A DNA stretch of 64,000 bases, taken from Malachius bipustulatus (lineage: Eukaryota; Arthropoda; Insecta; Coleoptera; Melyridae). Below are positions 1-11,764 of this stretch, piece after piece. A model generated the notes under the pieces. It was not told where the DNA came from and made no database searches. It saw nothing but the letters and a program-made list of their open reading frames with translations. A program made the translations under genes and the position numbers. The DNA lies in assembly GCA_910589415.1 (NCBI GenBank), contig OU342635.1:10974001-11038000 (forward strand). The letters run 5' to 3'. How positions within the stretch are numbered: position 1 is the stretch's first letter; every line of letters starts with the position of its first letter.

Positions 1-120
1 TCCCTATTTCCATTTTTTCCACATTATTTACACATTTTCCACATCATTTTCCCTGTTTCCATTATTTCCACAATCTTTCCACATTATTTACTCTATTTCC
101 ACATCATTTTCCCTATATCT
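1..120. repeat. TTTCCACA-rich minisatellite
   Basis: Degenerate short tandem repeat built from TTTCCACATTATTT-like units, running from the window edge. No coding potential is seen. Nothing else is recognised from here to the hairpin at 776, apart from a stretch at 370 to 470 that resembles, in inverted orientation, 1920 to 2010. Confidence 0.7.
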
Positions 121-775
121 ATTACACCAGTGAACACCCCCTCACGCTGAACTTTTCAGCGTACTGCGTTCGCTTTTATTAAAAAATAAATTCTATTGGC
201 GCTCAAGATCTTTCAATCAAGATATTCAAGATCGATCCCTTTTAGTTGTTTCTAGAATTCAGCAGACTGATCCTGAAACATCTGGAAGCATCAAATGGCT
301 TTCAGAATAGTTCCTTATTGTACCTATTGACTTTTCTTATTTTACGGTAGTACTAGTAATTCCGGCGTTTCCGAGTTGGGCGAAATTACCTGAGTGACCC
401 TTCGACTCTACGGGGCGCCTTATAATCCTGGAGCTCAGTTGTGCGAAGGGATTTCTAAATACCGTTGAGTGTATGATGGCTACGTTGCCATATTTGACAG
501 AAATTCCGATTTTCTACATTAAATAAAATTTAAAAAAATAAATAAATATTAATATTTGATGTATTATTTTTGTAAGTTCTACAAAATGCATCATCAGGCC
601 CTTAGTGCATTTACAATTATTTTATAATTATTGTATAATGAATATGGCGATAGGTACACATTATAATTGTAGTTATATTTCAAACATGTTTTGCCCCAGT
701 TTCAAAACAACTATAAGCAGCCATAACGGGAACTGTTTATTTATGCGATGGGTTTTTTTTCCGCACTAAAACTCA

Positions 776-856
776 CCGGTAAGTTAGGTCTTTGGTCAGG
801 GTAGGTTTTTTTTTTTTTTTGTTTTTTTTCACCTGACCAAAGACCTGACTTACCGA
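776..856. repeat. Short hairpin (inverted repeat, ~27 bp arms)
   Basis: The left arm, CCGGTAAGTTAGGTCTTTGG and following bases, is matched by a right arm containing CCAAAGACCTGACTTACC. The arms are separated by a T-rich loop of about 25 bases. It looks like a small non-autonomous element or hairpin; no target duplication could be fixed. Confidence 0.6.
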
Positions 857-987
857 TGACGCTAAAGTGCAACATAGCCATAACTATGTACCTACTCGAC
901 TTCAATTATTAATAATAAATCGATCATGTATATCTATCCGATCTACTAGAAGCACCACTAAAAAAAATCTGGCAACACTGCTATATA

Positions 988-1858
988 CAGGTGTCCCAGC
1001 TTATTCGAAGCGGTCTCTGTAGGCCAAACGATGGACTTTTTCAAAAAACTTTTTGAAAATTCAAGTACAGGATCACAATGGCCATAATTTAAAATTGGAG
1101 TATACAGAGTGTCTCATATGACAGTGGCATATCAAAGTTATGTTTTTTTAAATGGAATGCTCCAATGTTGTTGCATTTTTAGATTGTCTGAGAAGAGAAA
1201 ATAACATTGACTTTTACAGTTGGTGTTTAAATTCAGAAGTTTTTGAGTTATAAACAAGTGAAAATCGTCATTTTTCAAGTTCAAAGCCCTGTACAACGAA
1301 AACGGCTGAAGATAGAGAAAAACGGCTTACATGTCCCTATTTTACTTTTTCATGTACTATCCTATCATGTAAATGAAATGTTTATACAGGGTGATAAAAA
1401 ATTTGAAAAATTCTGAGATTTCTCCACGCGTCGCCAAATAAAAAAATCAAAGAAAGTAAAAAATTTTCTATACCATAGGATAGTACATAAAAAGTTAAAA
1501 TAGGGACATGTAAGCCGTTTTTCTCTATCTTGAACCGTTTTCATTGCACAGGACCTTGAACTTGAAAAATGACGATTTTCACTTGTTTATAACTCAAAAA
1601 CTTCTGAATTTAAACACCAACTGTAAAAGCCAATCCTATTTTCTCTTCTCAGACAATCTAAAAATGCAATAACATTGGAGCATTCCATTTAAAAAAACAT
1701 AACTTTGATATGCCACTGTCATATGGGACACTCTGTACACTCCAAAATAATTTTAAATTATGGCCATTATGATCCTGTACTTGAATTTGCAAATTTTTTT
1801 TGGAAAAAATCAATCGTTTGGCCTACAGAGACCGCTTCGAATAAGCTGGGACACCCTG
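988..1858. mobile_element. CAGGGTG-type foldback element, 871 bp
   Basis: The ends read CAGGTGTCCCAGCTTATTCG and its complement ending CACCCTG, flanked by TATA-type sequence (TA target duplication). Nearly the whole element is palindromic: arms of about 430 bp can be followed inward through the TTATAACTCAAAAACTTCTG-type block to a centre near 1420. A second internal CAGGGTG lies near 1386 in the left arm. There are no coding frames, so it is non-autonomous. Transcription across it would give a long hairpin RNA. Confidence 0.85.
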
Positions 1859-2109
1859 TATATGGGCAAGGCTGCACATGTATTTCTTGCCTGTCCAGTT
1901 ATGTTTCATTATCTCTTATAATCCCTTCATTTCTCGTTTGTCGCCCAACTGAGCCCTGGGATTATGGAAGAACAAAAACAAAATCCTTCGCCCAACTCGG
2001 TATCGCCCAGTAATTCACCCGTTAACGATATCGGGGGCAAGGTACAATCGAATAAACAACACGTGAAGCTAGTTCTTATGTGACTGTTGAACCATTTTTT
2101 CTTTTCCAG

Positions 2110-5100
2110 TTATTCAAAGTATAAACTGCAGTATCACGATAGACACTCAAGATGTCACCCTGGACCTCGATCAAAAGACTGTTGTTCATATAAATATAGC
2201 GTAAGTAGTAAACTGTAGCTACCTAGATGGGTCCATCAACTTTCAACTTTGAGGAAAATCGAATTGCTACTATATCGCAGGCAATAATTAGCATAGCGAG
2301 ATAGCCCCCCTGATAAAAAAATGATCAGGGGGTGAATTTTCGGCTAATTAGTTATGGGAGAAAAATTTTTGCCTCACTTCTTTTGCAAAAAAAAAATTGA
2401 CCAACTTGAGTTAGGTACAAAGTTAGCAATTCGATTTTGTTCGATTCGTACACCGCAGTTTCTTGTCAACAATTGAATTCTTGCAGGAACTACAACTACA
2501 ATAAGACAAATCCGGAGACCCTGGTGCTGATCCCGCAGCACCAGGACATCGTCCAAGTGAGTCCGTCCAACATCACATTGGATGCTGCCGATCTACCGCC
2601 TCAGCCTATCACAATCACCGGCGTGGGAGCGGGACACTCGGAAATTAGCGCCAATATCTCCAAAAATGTGTTAGTACTTCCCCCATTCCTTATTTAACAT
2701 CGATTGTAATAAGTGTTGACCAGAATCGGATCATGGCCTCGGACTTACTACTACTGATATTTCCTGGCCATTAATTTTTATTAATGTAGCATCATTGACG
2801 TCACGTTTCAGAATCGAAGGAGTCTTCATGAGGGTGACGGTGAGGAAACTTGAAGCGCTCGATGAACTATCCCTGGTCATCGGATGGGTTTACTTTATCG
2901 CATGGTCTGTCTCGTTTTATCCGCAAATTTACATCAATTGGAAAAGGAAAAGGTACCTATACTCGCTTTAATTATTATTACCATTAGGGTTGATTAAATT
3001 AATTATATTAATTATTCGTATTTTTTTAGTGTTGTAGGTCTCAATTTCGACTTCTTAGCGCTAAACGTGGTCGGATTTACGCTATACTCTCTTTTCAATC
3101 TGGGATTATACTTCATACCAGAAATACAGGTAAGGGCGGTGTAACTCGAAATATACATCGAGCTAGTAACGAATGTTATTATTAATTTTTTCAGGACGAG
3201 TACTTCGCCCGGTATCCCCGGGGGTTAAACCCGGTGCAGGTGAACGACATCGTGTTCGCCGTCCACGCCGCTCTGGCCTCTCTGCTGACGATCTGGCAGT
3301 GCTTCCTCTACGAAAAGGACGAACAGCGAGTCTCCATCACTGCCAGGTCCATCCTGACGGTGTTCGCTCTGTTCCTGATCATCAGTGCAATTCTAGCCGG
3401 TACGGACGTTCTTCATTGGCTGGATTTCCTTTATTACTGCAGCTATGTCAAGCTGACTATAACGCTTATTAAGTATGTTCCTCAGGTGAGTTTCTGCATA
3501 ATTTTTTTTTTCTATCTATTTTTGTACCTACATACATACAGGATGTTTGGTAGGTAAGTGGGACTGGAGAGCCAAAATCGAAACGTCATGTGTAGAATCG
3601 CATTATAAGCATAAAAAAGAGAATAACTTTTTTCAAGATGAGGCTTTGTTTAGGAGATATCTTCAAAAATGTAAAACTAAGGCTGTTAAAAAAATTCGGT
3701 AACTGGGCAGCGAAAATCAAACATTATGTGTAGAATCGTATTTTGAACATAAAAGAGCGAATGACTTTTTTCAATATCGGGCATCGTTTCGGAAATATTT
3801 CCAAAAATGTAAAACTAGGCTGCTGTGGAAATGATATTTTTAGTAACTGGGCAGCCAAAATGGAACGTCATATATAAAATCGCATTTTAAGCATAAAAGA
3901 GAGAACAACTTTTTTCAACATGATGCTTCGTTTAGGAAATATCTTCAAAAATGTAAAACTAAGGCTGTTAAAAAAAATTCGGTAACTGGGCAGCGAAAAT
4001 CGAACGTCATGTGTAGAATCGTATTTTGAACATAAAAGAGCGAATGACTTTTTTCAAGATCGGGCATCGTTTAGGAAATATTTCCAAAAATGTAAAACTA
4101 TAAGGCTGTTGTGGAAATGATATTTTTCGTAACTGGGCAGCCAAAATCGAACGTAATGTATAAAATCGTATTTTGAACATGAAAATAAAATTAACTTTTT
4201 TCAAGATGAGGCCTCGTTTAGGAAATATTTCCAAAAATGTAAAACTAAGGCTGATGTGGAAATGATTTTTTTAGTAACTGGGCAGCCAAAATCGAACGTA
4301 ATGTATAAAATCGTATTTTGAACATGAAAAAGAGAATAACTTTTTTCAAGATGAGGCTTCGTTTAGGAAATATCTCCAAAAATGTAAAACTAAGGCTGTA
4401 AAAAAAAAATTCGGTAACTGGGCAGCGAAAATCGAACGTCATGTGGAGAATCGTATTTTGAACATAAAAAAGCGAATGACTTTTCAAGATCGGGCATCGT
4501 GTAGGAAATATTTCCAAAAATGTCCCAAACAGCACAAAGTAGTCCCATGGACGTCCAATGGACATCCCTCTATGTACCAACGGACGTCCATAGGACGTCC
4601 GTTTTTGTCCTATGGACGTCCATGGGACGTCCACTCAGTGTCCATTTGTCACAACTTTGGACATCCGCAGGATGTCCGTTACCGGACGTCCATAGGATGT
4701 CCGTTATCGGACGTCCATAGGGAGTCCGTTTATCGGATGTCCATAGAGAGTCCGTTATCGGATGTCCACAAACCATTTGCTGATAAATATCTTAGTGAGG
4801 AACAAAAGACAGAAAATATTCGATAAGTCTTGTAATTTAGAGTTTTGAAAAATCCAATAAATGTAGTGATAGGTATAGGGTATATACGGTAATTTTCTGT
4901 TTTGAAAACAACGTTGATAACGGCTAAAGATACAGGAAAACGACTAGGTACTTACCTACTTACGTGTTTCTATCATTAAGTTTTACGTAAAATCTGGTAA
5001 TTTTCATTGATAATATTGATAAACTTAATGAAAATATTTGTTTTTGGATTTTTCCGAGGATTTTTCACAAACTCTAAAAATTAAAGATTCATCGAATTTC

Positions 5101-8100
5101 TTTCTTTTGTTCACTGTATAATGCAGATGTCTTCATCTTCACGCTAGCAGTCTTGAGTTTGATGGGAATGGTGGAAGTCTTTCCTTGGGACGAATTAATG
5201 TAATAATGTAGGAATGTGGATTGTATGAATTGATAGTGGAAGAATGGAAGATGGGGTGGTTAATAGCGCGTGCGTGCGCACTGGTGCTGCTATTCTCTTC
5301 CTGGCTGCGACAGCACGTCATGCGCAATAGTCAAAAATAACTCGATGGACGTCCAATGGACGTACTTTTGTGGACGTACATAGGAAGTCCGTGCGGAGAA
5401 GTCCGTAGGACGTCCATTTATTGTCCATGGACCAATGGACGTATAATGGATACTCAACGGACGTCCATAGGACACTCGGTGCTATCTGGGGTAAAACTAT
5501 AAGGCTGCTGTGGAAATGAGATTTTTAGTAACTGGGCAGCCAAAATCGAACGTAATGTATAAAATCGTATTTTGAACATGAAAAAAAGAATAACTTTTTT
5601 CAAGATGAGGCCTCGTTTAGGAAATATTTCAAAAAATGTAAAACTAAGGCTGCTGTGGAAATGATATTTTTAGTAACTTGGCAGCCAAAATGGAACGTCA
5701 TATATAAAATCGCATTTTAAGCATAAAAGAGAGAATAACTTTTTTCAAGATGAGGCCTCGTTTAGGAAATATTTCCAAAAATGTAAAACTATAAGGCTGC
5801 TGTGGAAATGATATTATTAGTAACTGCATAGGCAGCCAAAATCTAACGCCATGTACAAAATCGCATTCTAAGCATAAAAGAGAGAATAACTTTTTTCAAT
5901 ATGAGGCCTTGTTTAGGAGATATTTCGAAAAATGTAAAATTAAGGCTGCTGCAAAAATGTTTTTTTTCGGTAACTGGGCAGTCAAAATCGAACGTCATGT
6001 GTAGAATCGTATTTTGAACATAAAATAGTGAATGACTTTTTTTAAGATCGGGCATCGTTTAGGAAATATTTCCAAAAATGTAAAACTAAGGCTGTCGCAA
6101 AAAAAATTCGGTATCTTAGCAGCCAAAATCGAACGTCGTACATACAATCGCATTCTAAGCATAAAAGAGAGAATAACTTTTTTCAAGATGAGGCCTTGTT
6201 TAGGAAATATTTCCAAAAATGTAAAATTAAGGCTGCTGTGAAAATGTTTTTTTGGCAAATCTGTTTAGAAAAGGATTAACTCGATAATTTTATAAATTCC
6301 GGTCAGCTCCATTTTTTTTTCCCGTAAAAACAATCACTCAATAATTGAAATAGGGGTAATTAAATAGGGCAGTATACCTTTAGTCGAGCCTTTAGTGTAG
6401 GTATGAATCCTTGATAAGTGTGAGTTACAATAAGTCATGATCCCAAGTTTGGTCCCACGCCGGTAGGTAGGAAACTATTCCTTATGATGTTACTAAAAAA
6501 TATTTAAGGGGGCGAGGGGCAAAGTTTCCTTACAAAAAACTCAAAATGGCGGCTGTTATTTAAAACGAATTTTTTCGTCGAAAACTTATTATTTTTATCA
6601 AAACTCAAAAATGCTGTAAGTTACAGAAAAACATTTCATATAAAATATGTTCGGTAGAAATTATTCTATAACTTTGCTCCTTATGATTTTTTTGATAAAT
6701 CTAATAGTTCATGAGAAAAATGTTGTAAAAGTGAGGTTATTACTTATTTCTAATCCCGGATCTTAGACTACAATTGGCAGTTTTTGTGACAGGTTTTTCT
6801 CCCAAACCGTCGATTTTATGACTAAAAGCATAATGAACAAAAAATTTTATAATTCTATAGCAAACATTTTGTCTCTTAGATATTTTCCTCTAGCCCTCAT
6901 AGTTTTTGAGTTATGGCAGAAAAATCAGGTTAGAAACAGTTTTTTTGGGGAAAAATTGGCCGTCATTTTGTTTTTTAATAGATCTAGTTTGCTGCCCTTT
7001 CCTATGGAGATCCATATACCTACTACTTAGTAGCATTTCCCTTTGAAAAGTACATAAGTAGGTACTAATGATGAGTAATTAAATAATAACAAAGGCTGCT
7101 TAATTGACTCCACTCACCTTTGATGTGTTGTCCCGAAACTTCTTCTAGTCAGCTCATCCTTCTGGCTTCTGGCGGCTTCCAATTCACACACCAAACACCT
7201 GTCACATACGAGTTCATCGGTGATTCACACATCAAACAAAGAATCTCACAATAATTACTTAACGACGAAACGAACAGTACTTATTATTAAATTATGATTA
7301 GGTATGACAAATAACAACAACACAAGATAGCACAAGATCATAAGAACACCGATACCAATAACACCGACACCGACGACGACTATAATACCCTCAATAACGG
7401 TTTATAACGATAATAACGAACCCTACGAGAGCTGCTTAATTAACACCTCGATTAGGTAATTAATTCGATAACGAGATAATAACGAACGGTAGGTAGGTAT
7501 GACGAGTTGTCACTTATAAGAACGGCGTCAAACTAAAAAAACTTCTTGCGCATAAAATCGCATCATAAATCCTGCACAAACTACAAAAATAAAACGGCCA
7601 CCGACTCGAAGGACCAACCCGCCGGTCACAACTACGATTATTCTATTTAATTAATTAATTTTAATCCGTTTTTATGCTCGTCACGATCCGATTTCACTCC
7701 ACTCGACCTATTCGAAAAGTTTAAAAAAATGCAATGCCGCTTGTTCCGCCAGGTGGCTACCACGGAGATGCCTTGTTGCCGCGTTTATTCTCAATAATAA
7801 AATTAAAACCGCCCAATCATATAGCGTAGTGGTTTTACTGGTGAAAATTTCATTTCATTTCGTTTGAAAACCATTTTTGCCATAACCACGTGCCATAAAA
7901 TCGATTTTTAATTTTAACAATAAAATTATTTTGTCCCTTTGCCTATGCACGCCCTAGGCGGCAACACCGCTTATGAAGGAACACGTCGACTGTCGTTTTT
8001 CACGCGCTGGGTCAGTTTTTATGAAATTCCGAGAAATTCGCACCCCAACTAATCGATAATTTAACCATAAACTCCAACTGGTACACTGGACCTACTACTG

Positions 8101-9703
8101 GACTACTAGGCGCGTTATTTGTAGTAATTCAGTTACTCGGTCAACTGGGAAAGTTTTTTTTTTGCAAGCTCCGAACAACTGGAAAATTCGCTTTTTCAAG
8201 GCCCGTTCAGTCCGAAAATGAGAGTTTTTTGAGCTTCTTAAAACCGGACCTTGAAAAAAAATAATTGCACTTTGTTTAAAGAGGTCAATCGAATTTTTTA
8301 GCTGACCGGACTTTGTCCAACCGACTTTGCAGCAAAAAAAAAACATCTCAAAAGGAGACCTCAAACAAAATCGAGCTGACTGGACTCAAAAAAATCGAGC
8401 TAACCAGACGTTGCGAAAAAATAAATCAACCTGACCGGACTTTTTGCAAAATCGAATTTTCGAGCTGACCTTACATTGTCCTGTCGTGCAGGATTTAGGT
8501 ACACTTCATTAGCTTTGCAATCCACGAGAACTCACTGCGTAACTTGGGCAGGCAAAATCGCAGGTCGCATGTATTAAAGCGCATTTTAAACATAAAAGGG
8601 AATGATTTTTTTCAAGATCAGGCCTTGTTTTGCAAATATTTCCAATTTGCAAAAAAAAACAATTCCAAATATTGTTGTTCAGTACTGAATAAAAAAAATT
8701 TCTCAGCAGCCTTAGTTTTACTTTACATTTTTGGAAATATTTCCTAAACGAGATCATATTCTGATCTTAAAAAAAGTTATTCTCTCTTTTATGCTTAAAA
8801 TACGATTTTATACATTATGTTTGATTTTGGCTACCCAGTTTCTAAAAAAAATCATTTTCACAGAAAGCCTGCTTAGTTTTACATTTTTGAAAATATTTCC
8901 TAAACAAGGCCTGATCTTGGGAAAAGTTATTCCTTCGTTTATGCTTAAAATACGATTTTATACATGACGTTTCATTATGGCTGCTCAGTTACTAAAAAAA
9001 AAATTGGCCACCTTAGTTTTACATTTTTGGAAATATTTCCTAAACGAGTCCCGATTTTGAAAAAAGTTATTCTCTCTTTCATGTTCAAAATACGATTTTA
9101 TACATGACACGTTTCATTTTGGCTGCTCAGTTACAAAAACAGATTTTTTGGCCCCCTTAGTTTTACATTTTTGGATATATTTCCTAAACGAGACCTGATC
9201 TTGGAAAAAGTTATTCTTTCTTTCATGTTTAAAATACTTTTTTATATATGCCGTATTCCATTTTGGCTGTTCTCGTTTACCGTTTACCATACATCAAACA
9301 CCCCGTATAATAATGATTATACAAACAATTTCACATTGTGTCTCCTTTTAATAAAACCTAATTAACAATCTTATTGTGTCATATTTCAGGCCTTCATGAA
9401 TTATAAAAGAAAAAGCACAGTAGGATGGAGTATCGGGAATATTTTCCTCGACTTCACCGGTGGTATTTTGAGCATGCTGCAGATGATCGTTCTCGCCTAC
9501 AATTATGGTAAGTTATTTTTATTTTCAATAATCGACCATCCAGTACCTATAATTGAAATTTATTACAATTTTCAGATGATTGGAGGTCAATTTTCGGCGA
9601 TCCGACCAAGTTCGGCCTGGGATTGTTTTCCGTTCTGTTCGATATATTCTTCATAATACAACATTACGTACTTTACAGGCACACCAATTACGAAGTTAGG
9701 TGA
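2110..9703 (+). CDS. Ctns: Cystinosin, lysosomal cystine/H+ exporter (5' exon missing)
   Basis: Lysosomal seven-helix transporter that exports cystine with a proton. Exons joined in frame: 2110-2200, 2487-2669, 2812-2952, 3030-3129, 3195-3485, 9390-9507, 9576-9703 (stop TGA), about 350 residues against 367 in human. The glycosylatable luminal N-terminal domain is followed by two PQ-loop repeats, seen as [12 protein letters not shown] and [19 protein letters not shown] carries the aspartate of the second PQ repeat. The first exon, which should hold the signal peptide, was not found; the exon at 2110 needs a phase-1 upstream exon. The human C-terminal GYDQL lysosomal signal is absent (the protein ends RHTNYEVR), but the second human sorting core YFPQA is kept as YVPQA across the 3485/9390 junction. 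The intron 3486-9389 is occupied by a foldback element. LST8 follows 0.8 kb downstream on the same strand. Confidence 0.93.
3570..6250 (+). repeat. Tandem array of ~145-bp units (left arm of foldback)
   Basis: Recurring blocks: GTAACTGGGCAGCCAAAATC, then ATCGTATTTTGAACATAAAA, then ACTTTTTTCAAGAT, then GGAAATATTTCCAAAAATGT, then AAACTAAGGCTG. The GTAACTGGGCAG block starts near 3700, 3842, 3982, 4128, 4274, 4415, 5527, 5674, 5819 and 5970, with a diverged copy near 6110: about 11 units. The array is interrupted by the element at 4524-5490. Open frames within it are repeat translations, not genes. Confidence 0.9.
4524..5490. mobile_element. CCCAGA-ended element carrying GGACGTCC minisatellite
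   Basis: The element interrupts one array unit. The ends are CCCAAACAGCAC and GTGCTATCTGGG, imperfect inverted repeats, with GT duplicated on both sides (4522-4523, 5491-5492). Inside each end is a minisatellite of palindromic GGACGTCCATAGGACGTCCG-type units (about 4543-4770 and 5340-5480), which is mostly self-complementary. The middle, 4770-5340, is unique and AT-rich. No transposase frame. It must be younger than the array it interrupts. Confidence 0.75.
6260..8500. other. Unique core of the giant foldback
   Basis: Contains AT-rich sequence to about 7060, then about 1 kb of less repetitive, more GC-balanced sequence (7060-8050), then a degenerate CTGACCGGACTT repeat. On the minus strand about 7121-7210 reads as an open stretch ending CAAAG|GTGAGT, a textbook splice donor, so a minus-strand first exon or captured host exon is possible. 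No protein family is recognised. Confidence 0.4.
8095..8490. repeat. Degenerate AGCTGACCGGACTTTGCAA repeat
   Basis: About eight imperfect units of roughly 35-50 bp, each with ACTGGAC, ACCGGAC or GACCGGACTT next to a TTGCAA or GCAAAA block and AAAATCGA. The same motif family fills 25340-26390 in the kelch gene intron. Confidence 0.65.
8700..9285 (-). repeat. Inverted copies of the ~145-bp unit (right arm of foldback)
   Basis: TTTTACATTTTTGGAAATAT and TCCTAAACGAGA blocks recur near 8720, 8880, 9015 and 9165. Each is followed by AAAGTTATTCTCTCTTT and a TACGATTTTATACAT block: four units opposite in orientation to 3570-6250. One direct-orientation fragment at 8535-8660 precedes them. Confidence 0.85.
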
Positions 9704-10516
9704 AATCCGTCCTTTATGTATAAAAGGTAATAACTCGCGTGTATAAAATGTACTTCTCTCATCACATTGTTCAAGTTTTATATTTAGTATAAATTTTGTA
9801 TGTTTGTTTGTTCATCGTTTTACCTATTTATTGTGATTTTATTAAGCTTTATTGTTTTTTAATAATTATTTCGTGTCGCCAGTAAGAAATTATATGATGA
9901 AATTGATTATATTTGTGATTTAATAAAAATAAGAGCCTTCCAGAATGTCTTTTTTTCTTATCAATATTAAGTACAAGATCAAGAATCCTAAATATGATTT
10001 AGTTTAATTCAATGGATGACGATCGCAGGTCAATGCCTAAAAACAACCTCAATAAATCAAACTTTAGTACCACATTCACGACGTGAACTTATAACTTCAG
10101 TTAAATCACGACAACAACTGATAACAATGGCCACGTGAACGGTTTGTTTATTTGGAACCGTTTACACTCACCCAGCCCAGTGACGTCACATTGAGGGCAT
10201 CGAATACCATGCTAATCTCGTGATTTTAACATTAAGGTTAGATTTGGGGTAATTTGCGACAACTCTGTATATTATTTGTCAAATGTAGGGAGGGAGGTAA
10301 GTGACTAAATTACAAGTAAAGAATGAAAAAATGAAAATATAAAATGAAAAATGCCTAATGGGTAAATGCACCAAAATAAAAAGGCCATTAAAGAAACGAA
10401 GAAGAAGAAGTAAATAATGTTTTTAACCTAAAAATTATGTACATGTTTCGTGTTATGTTTACATTTATTTACAACACAGTAGTTTAGTTTTTATTATTTG
10501 TAAAAACGAAAACGTA
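9704..10516. promoter_or_regulatory. Cystinosin 3' end and LST8 promoter region
   Basis: A poly(A) signal AATAAA lies at 9922-9927, 220 bp after the cystinosin stop. Upstream of LST8 are a CACGTG E-box at 10132-10137 and a palindromic TGACGTCA (CRE type) at 10181-10188. Then comes AT-rich leader sequence to the ATG at 10517. Both sites are seen directly; their use as LST8 promoter elements is inferred from position only. Confidence 0.45.
9922..9927 (+). terminator. Poly(A) signal for cystinosin
   Basis: Canonical AATAAA in AT-rich sequence, about 220 bp past the stop codon, with a GT/T-rich stretch following near 9945. Confidence 0.55.
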
Positions 10517-11738
10517 ATGGTAATGGATATCGACAATGGACAAATAGTTTTCGTCACCGGCGGTTATGATCACACGATAAAATTATGGCAGACACACACA
10601 GGCATCTGCCAGAGAACACTCCAGCAGCCGTCCTCGGTGAGCACCCAGCCACCGGGAAACTCTCTCGATACTAATCGTTTAATTGTTTGGTTTTACAGCA
10701 AGTGAACGCGTTAGCGATAAACCCGGAGAATCTGTCGATCGCCTCGGCCAGCTACGAGCACATCTACATGTACGACATAATGGCGAACAACCCGAACCCG
10801 ATGACGAACTTCATGGGCGCCGCCAAGAACGTCACGGACGTCGGCTTCAACGCCACCGGCCAGTGGCTCTACCTGGGCGGCGAGGACTGCCGCGTGAAGA
10901 TCTGGGACATCCGCGGCTGCGACCTCAAGAACATCAAACAGTTCAACGTCAAGGGCCCCGTCAGCACCCTCTCCCTGCACCCGAACCAGGTGGAGCTGTT
11001 CGTCGGCGACCACACCGGCACGATACACCGATACGACCTGAGGACCGACCACAGTGAAGACTTGGTGAGAATTCATCGATCGCTTCTTTAATTTAATTCG
11101 AATTTTTTTCTATTCACAGACACCGGACACGGACGCAATGATCCTCAGCCTGGCCATCAACTCGACGGGGAAGCTGATGGCCGCCGTCAACAACAAGGGC
11201 CAGTGCTACGTCTGGAATCTGTCGTCGGGGAGTAAAGGGGAACCGACGAAGATATCGCTCTCGGATAAGTTCATAGCTCACAGAAGACACGGCTTGAAAT
11301 GCGAATTCAGTCCCGACTCCAAGTGAGTGAGTCTCCGATTGATTGAAATCGCGAGGCCCGGGAATGTTTCATTTTCACTGTGTGCTTTCCAGATACCTCA
11401 TAACCACATCGTCCGATCAAACCGCCAAAGTTTGGTCTACGAGTGATTTCTCGCCGATTCACGAACTGTCCCATGAGAACCAGCGATGGGTCTGGGACGC
11501 CGCCTTCAGCGCGGATTCGCAATGTCTCTTCACTGGTTGGTTGTTTTCTCTTCATAACTTGCCTTAGCCTTGAACATGAAATTGTTGTCTGAACTAAAAT
11601 TTGATTTTATTCCTTGCAGCGTCATCTGACGGTTACGCGCGATTGTGGAACGTGAATACGGGAACGATGGAGCGACAGTACTCGGGCCATCAGAAGGCAG
11701 TGACAGCTCTAGCGTTTAAAGATAACACCATCAGCTAG
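10517..11738 (+). CDS. Lst8: LST8, WD40 subunit of TOR complexes
   Basis: WD40 beta-propeller subunit that binds and stabilises the TOR kinase domain in TORC1 and TORC2. Exons 10517-10636, 10699-11064, 11120-11322, 11393-11535, 11620-11738 join in frame to 316 residues (human 326). Seven WD repeats are visible: [64 protein letters not shown] and [11 protein letters not shown], ending in the family hallmark [12 protein letters not shown]. The introns are short (55-84 bp), unlike the repeat-laden introns of its neighbours. The start is the first ATG; a second in-frame Met sits two codons later and cannot be excluded. It lies head-to-tail with cystinosin, 813 bp apart. Identity is firm from motif order and length. 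Confidence 0.96.
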
Positions 11739-11758
11739 GGGAAATTAACAGTGGGTGT

Positions 11759-11764
11759 AATAAA
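11759..11764 (+). terminator. Poly(A) signal for LST8
   Basis: AATAAA 20 bp after the LST8 stop codon, an unusually short 3' UTR if used. Other candidate signals occur further on in the AT-rich sequence. Confidence 0.35.

Larger units (their letters stand above)
3539..9305. mobile_element. Giant foldback element, 5.8 kb, inside cystinosin intron
   Basis: The left end CAGGATGTTTGGTAGGTAA is complementary to the right end (TTTACCATACATCAAACACC, then CCG); TA flanks both ends. Inside the left end lies a direct array of about 145-bp units (3570-6250); inside the right end lies the same unit in the opposite orientation (8700-9285). A mostly unique core lies between. Inverted arms made of tandem subrepeats are the layout of Drosophila FB elements. 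No transposase was found. It nearly fills the intron, leaving 53 bp to the donor and 84 bp to the acceptor. Confidence 0.75.

Noticed and set aside
4245..4826. Open frames on both strands with repeated GRP and TSIG words
   Set aside because: They are translations of the GGACGTCC minisatellite and of the 145-bp array; frames change with the repeats and no start or splice context supports a gene.
10683..11076. Long frames overlapping LST8 exon 2 on both strands
   Set aside because: The LST8 frame matches the family residue by residue and splices correctly; the others are shadows made possible by the GC-rich codons of this exon.
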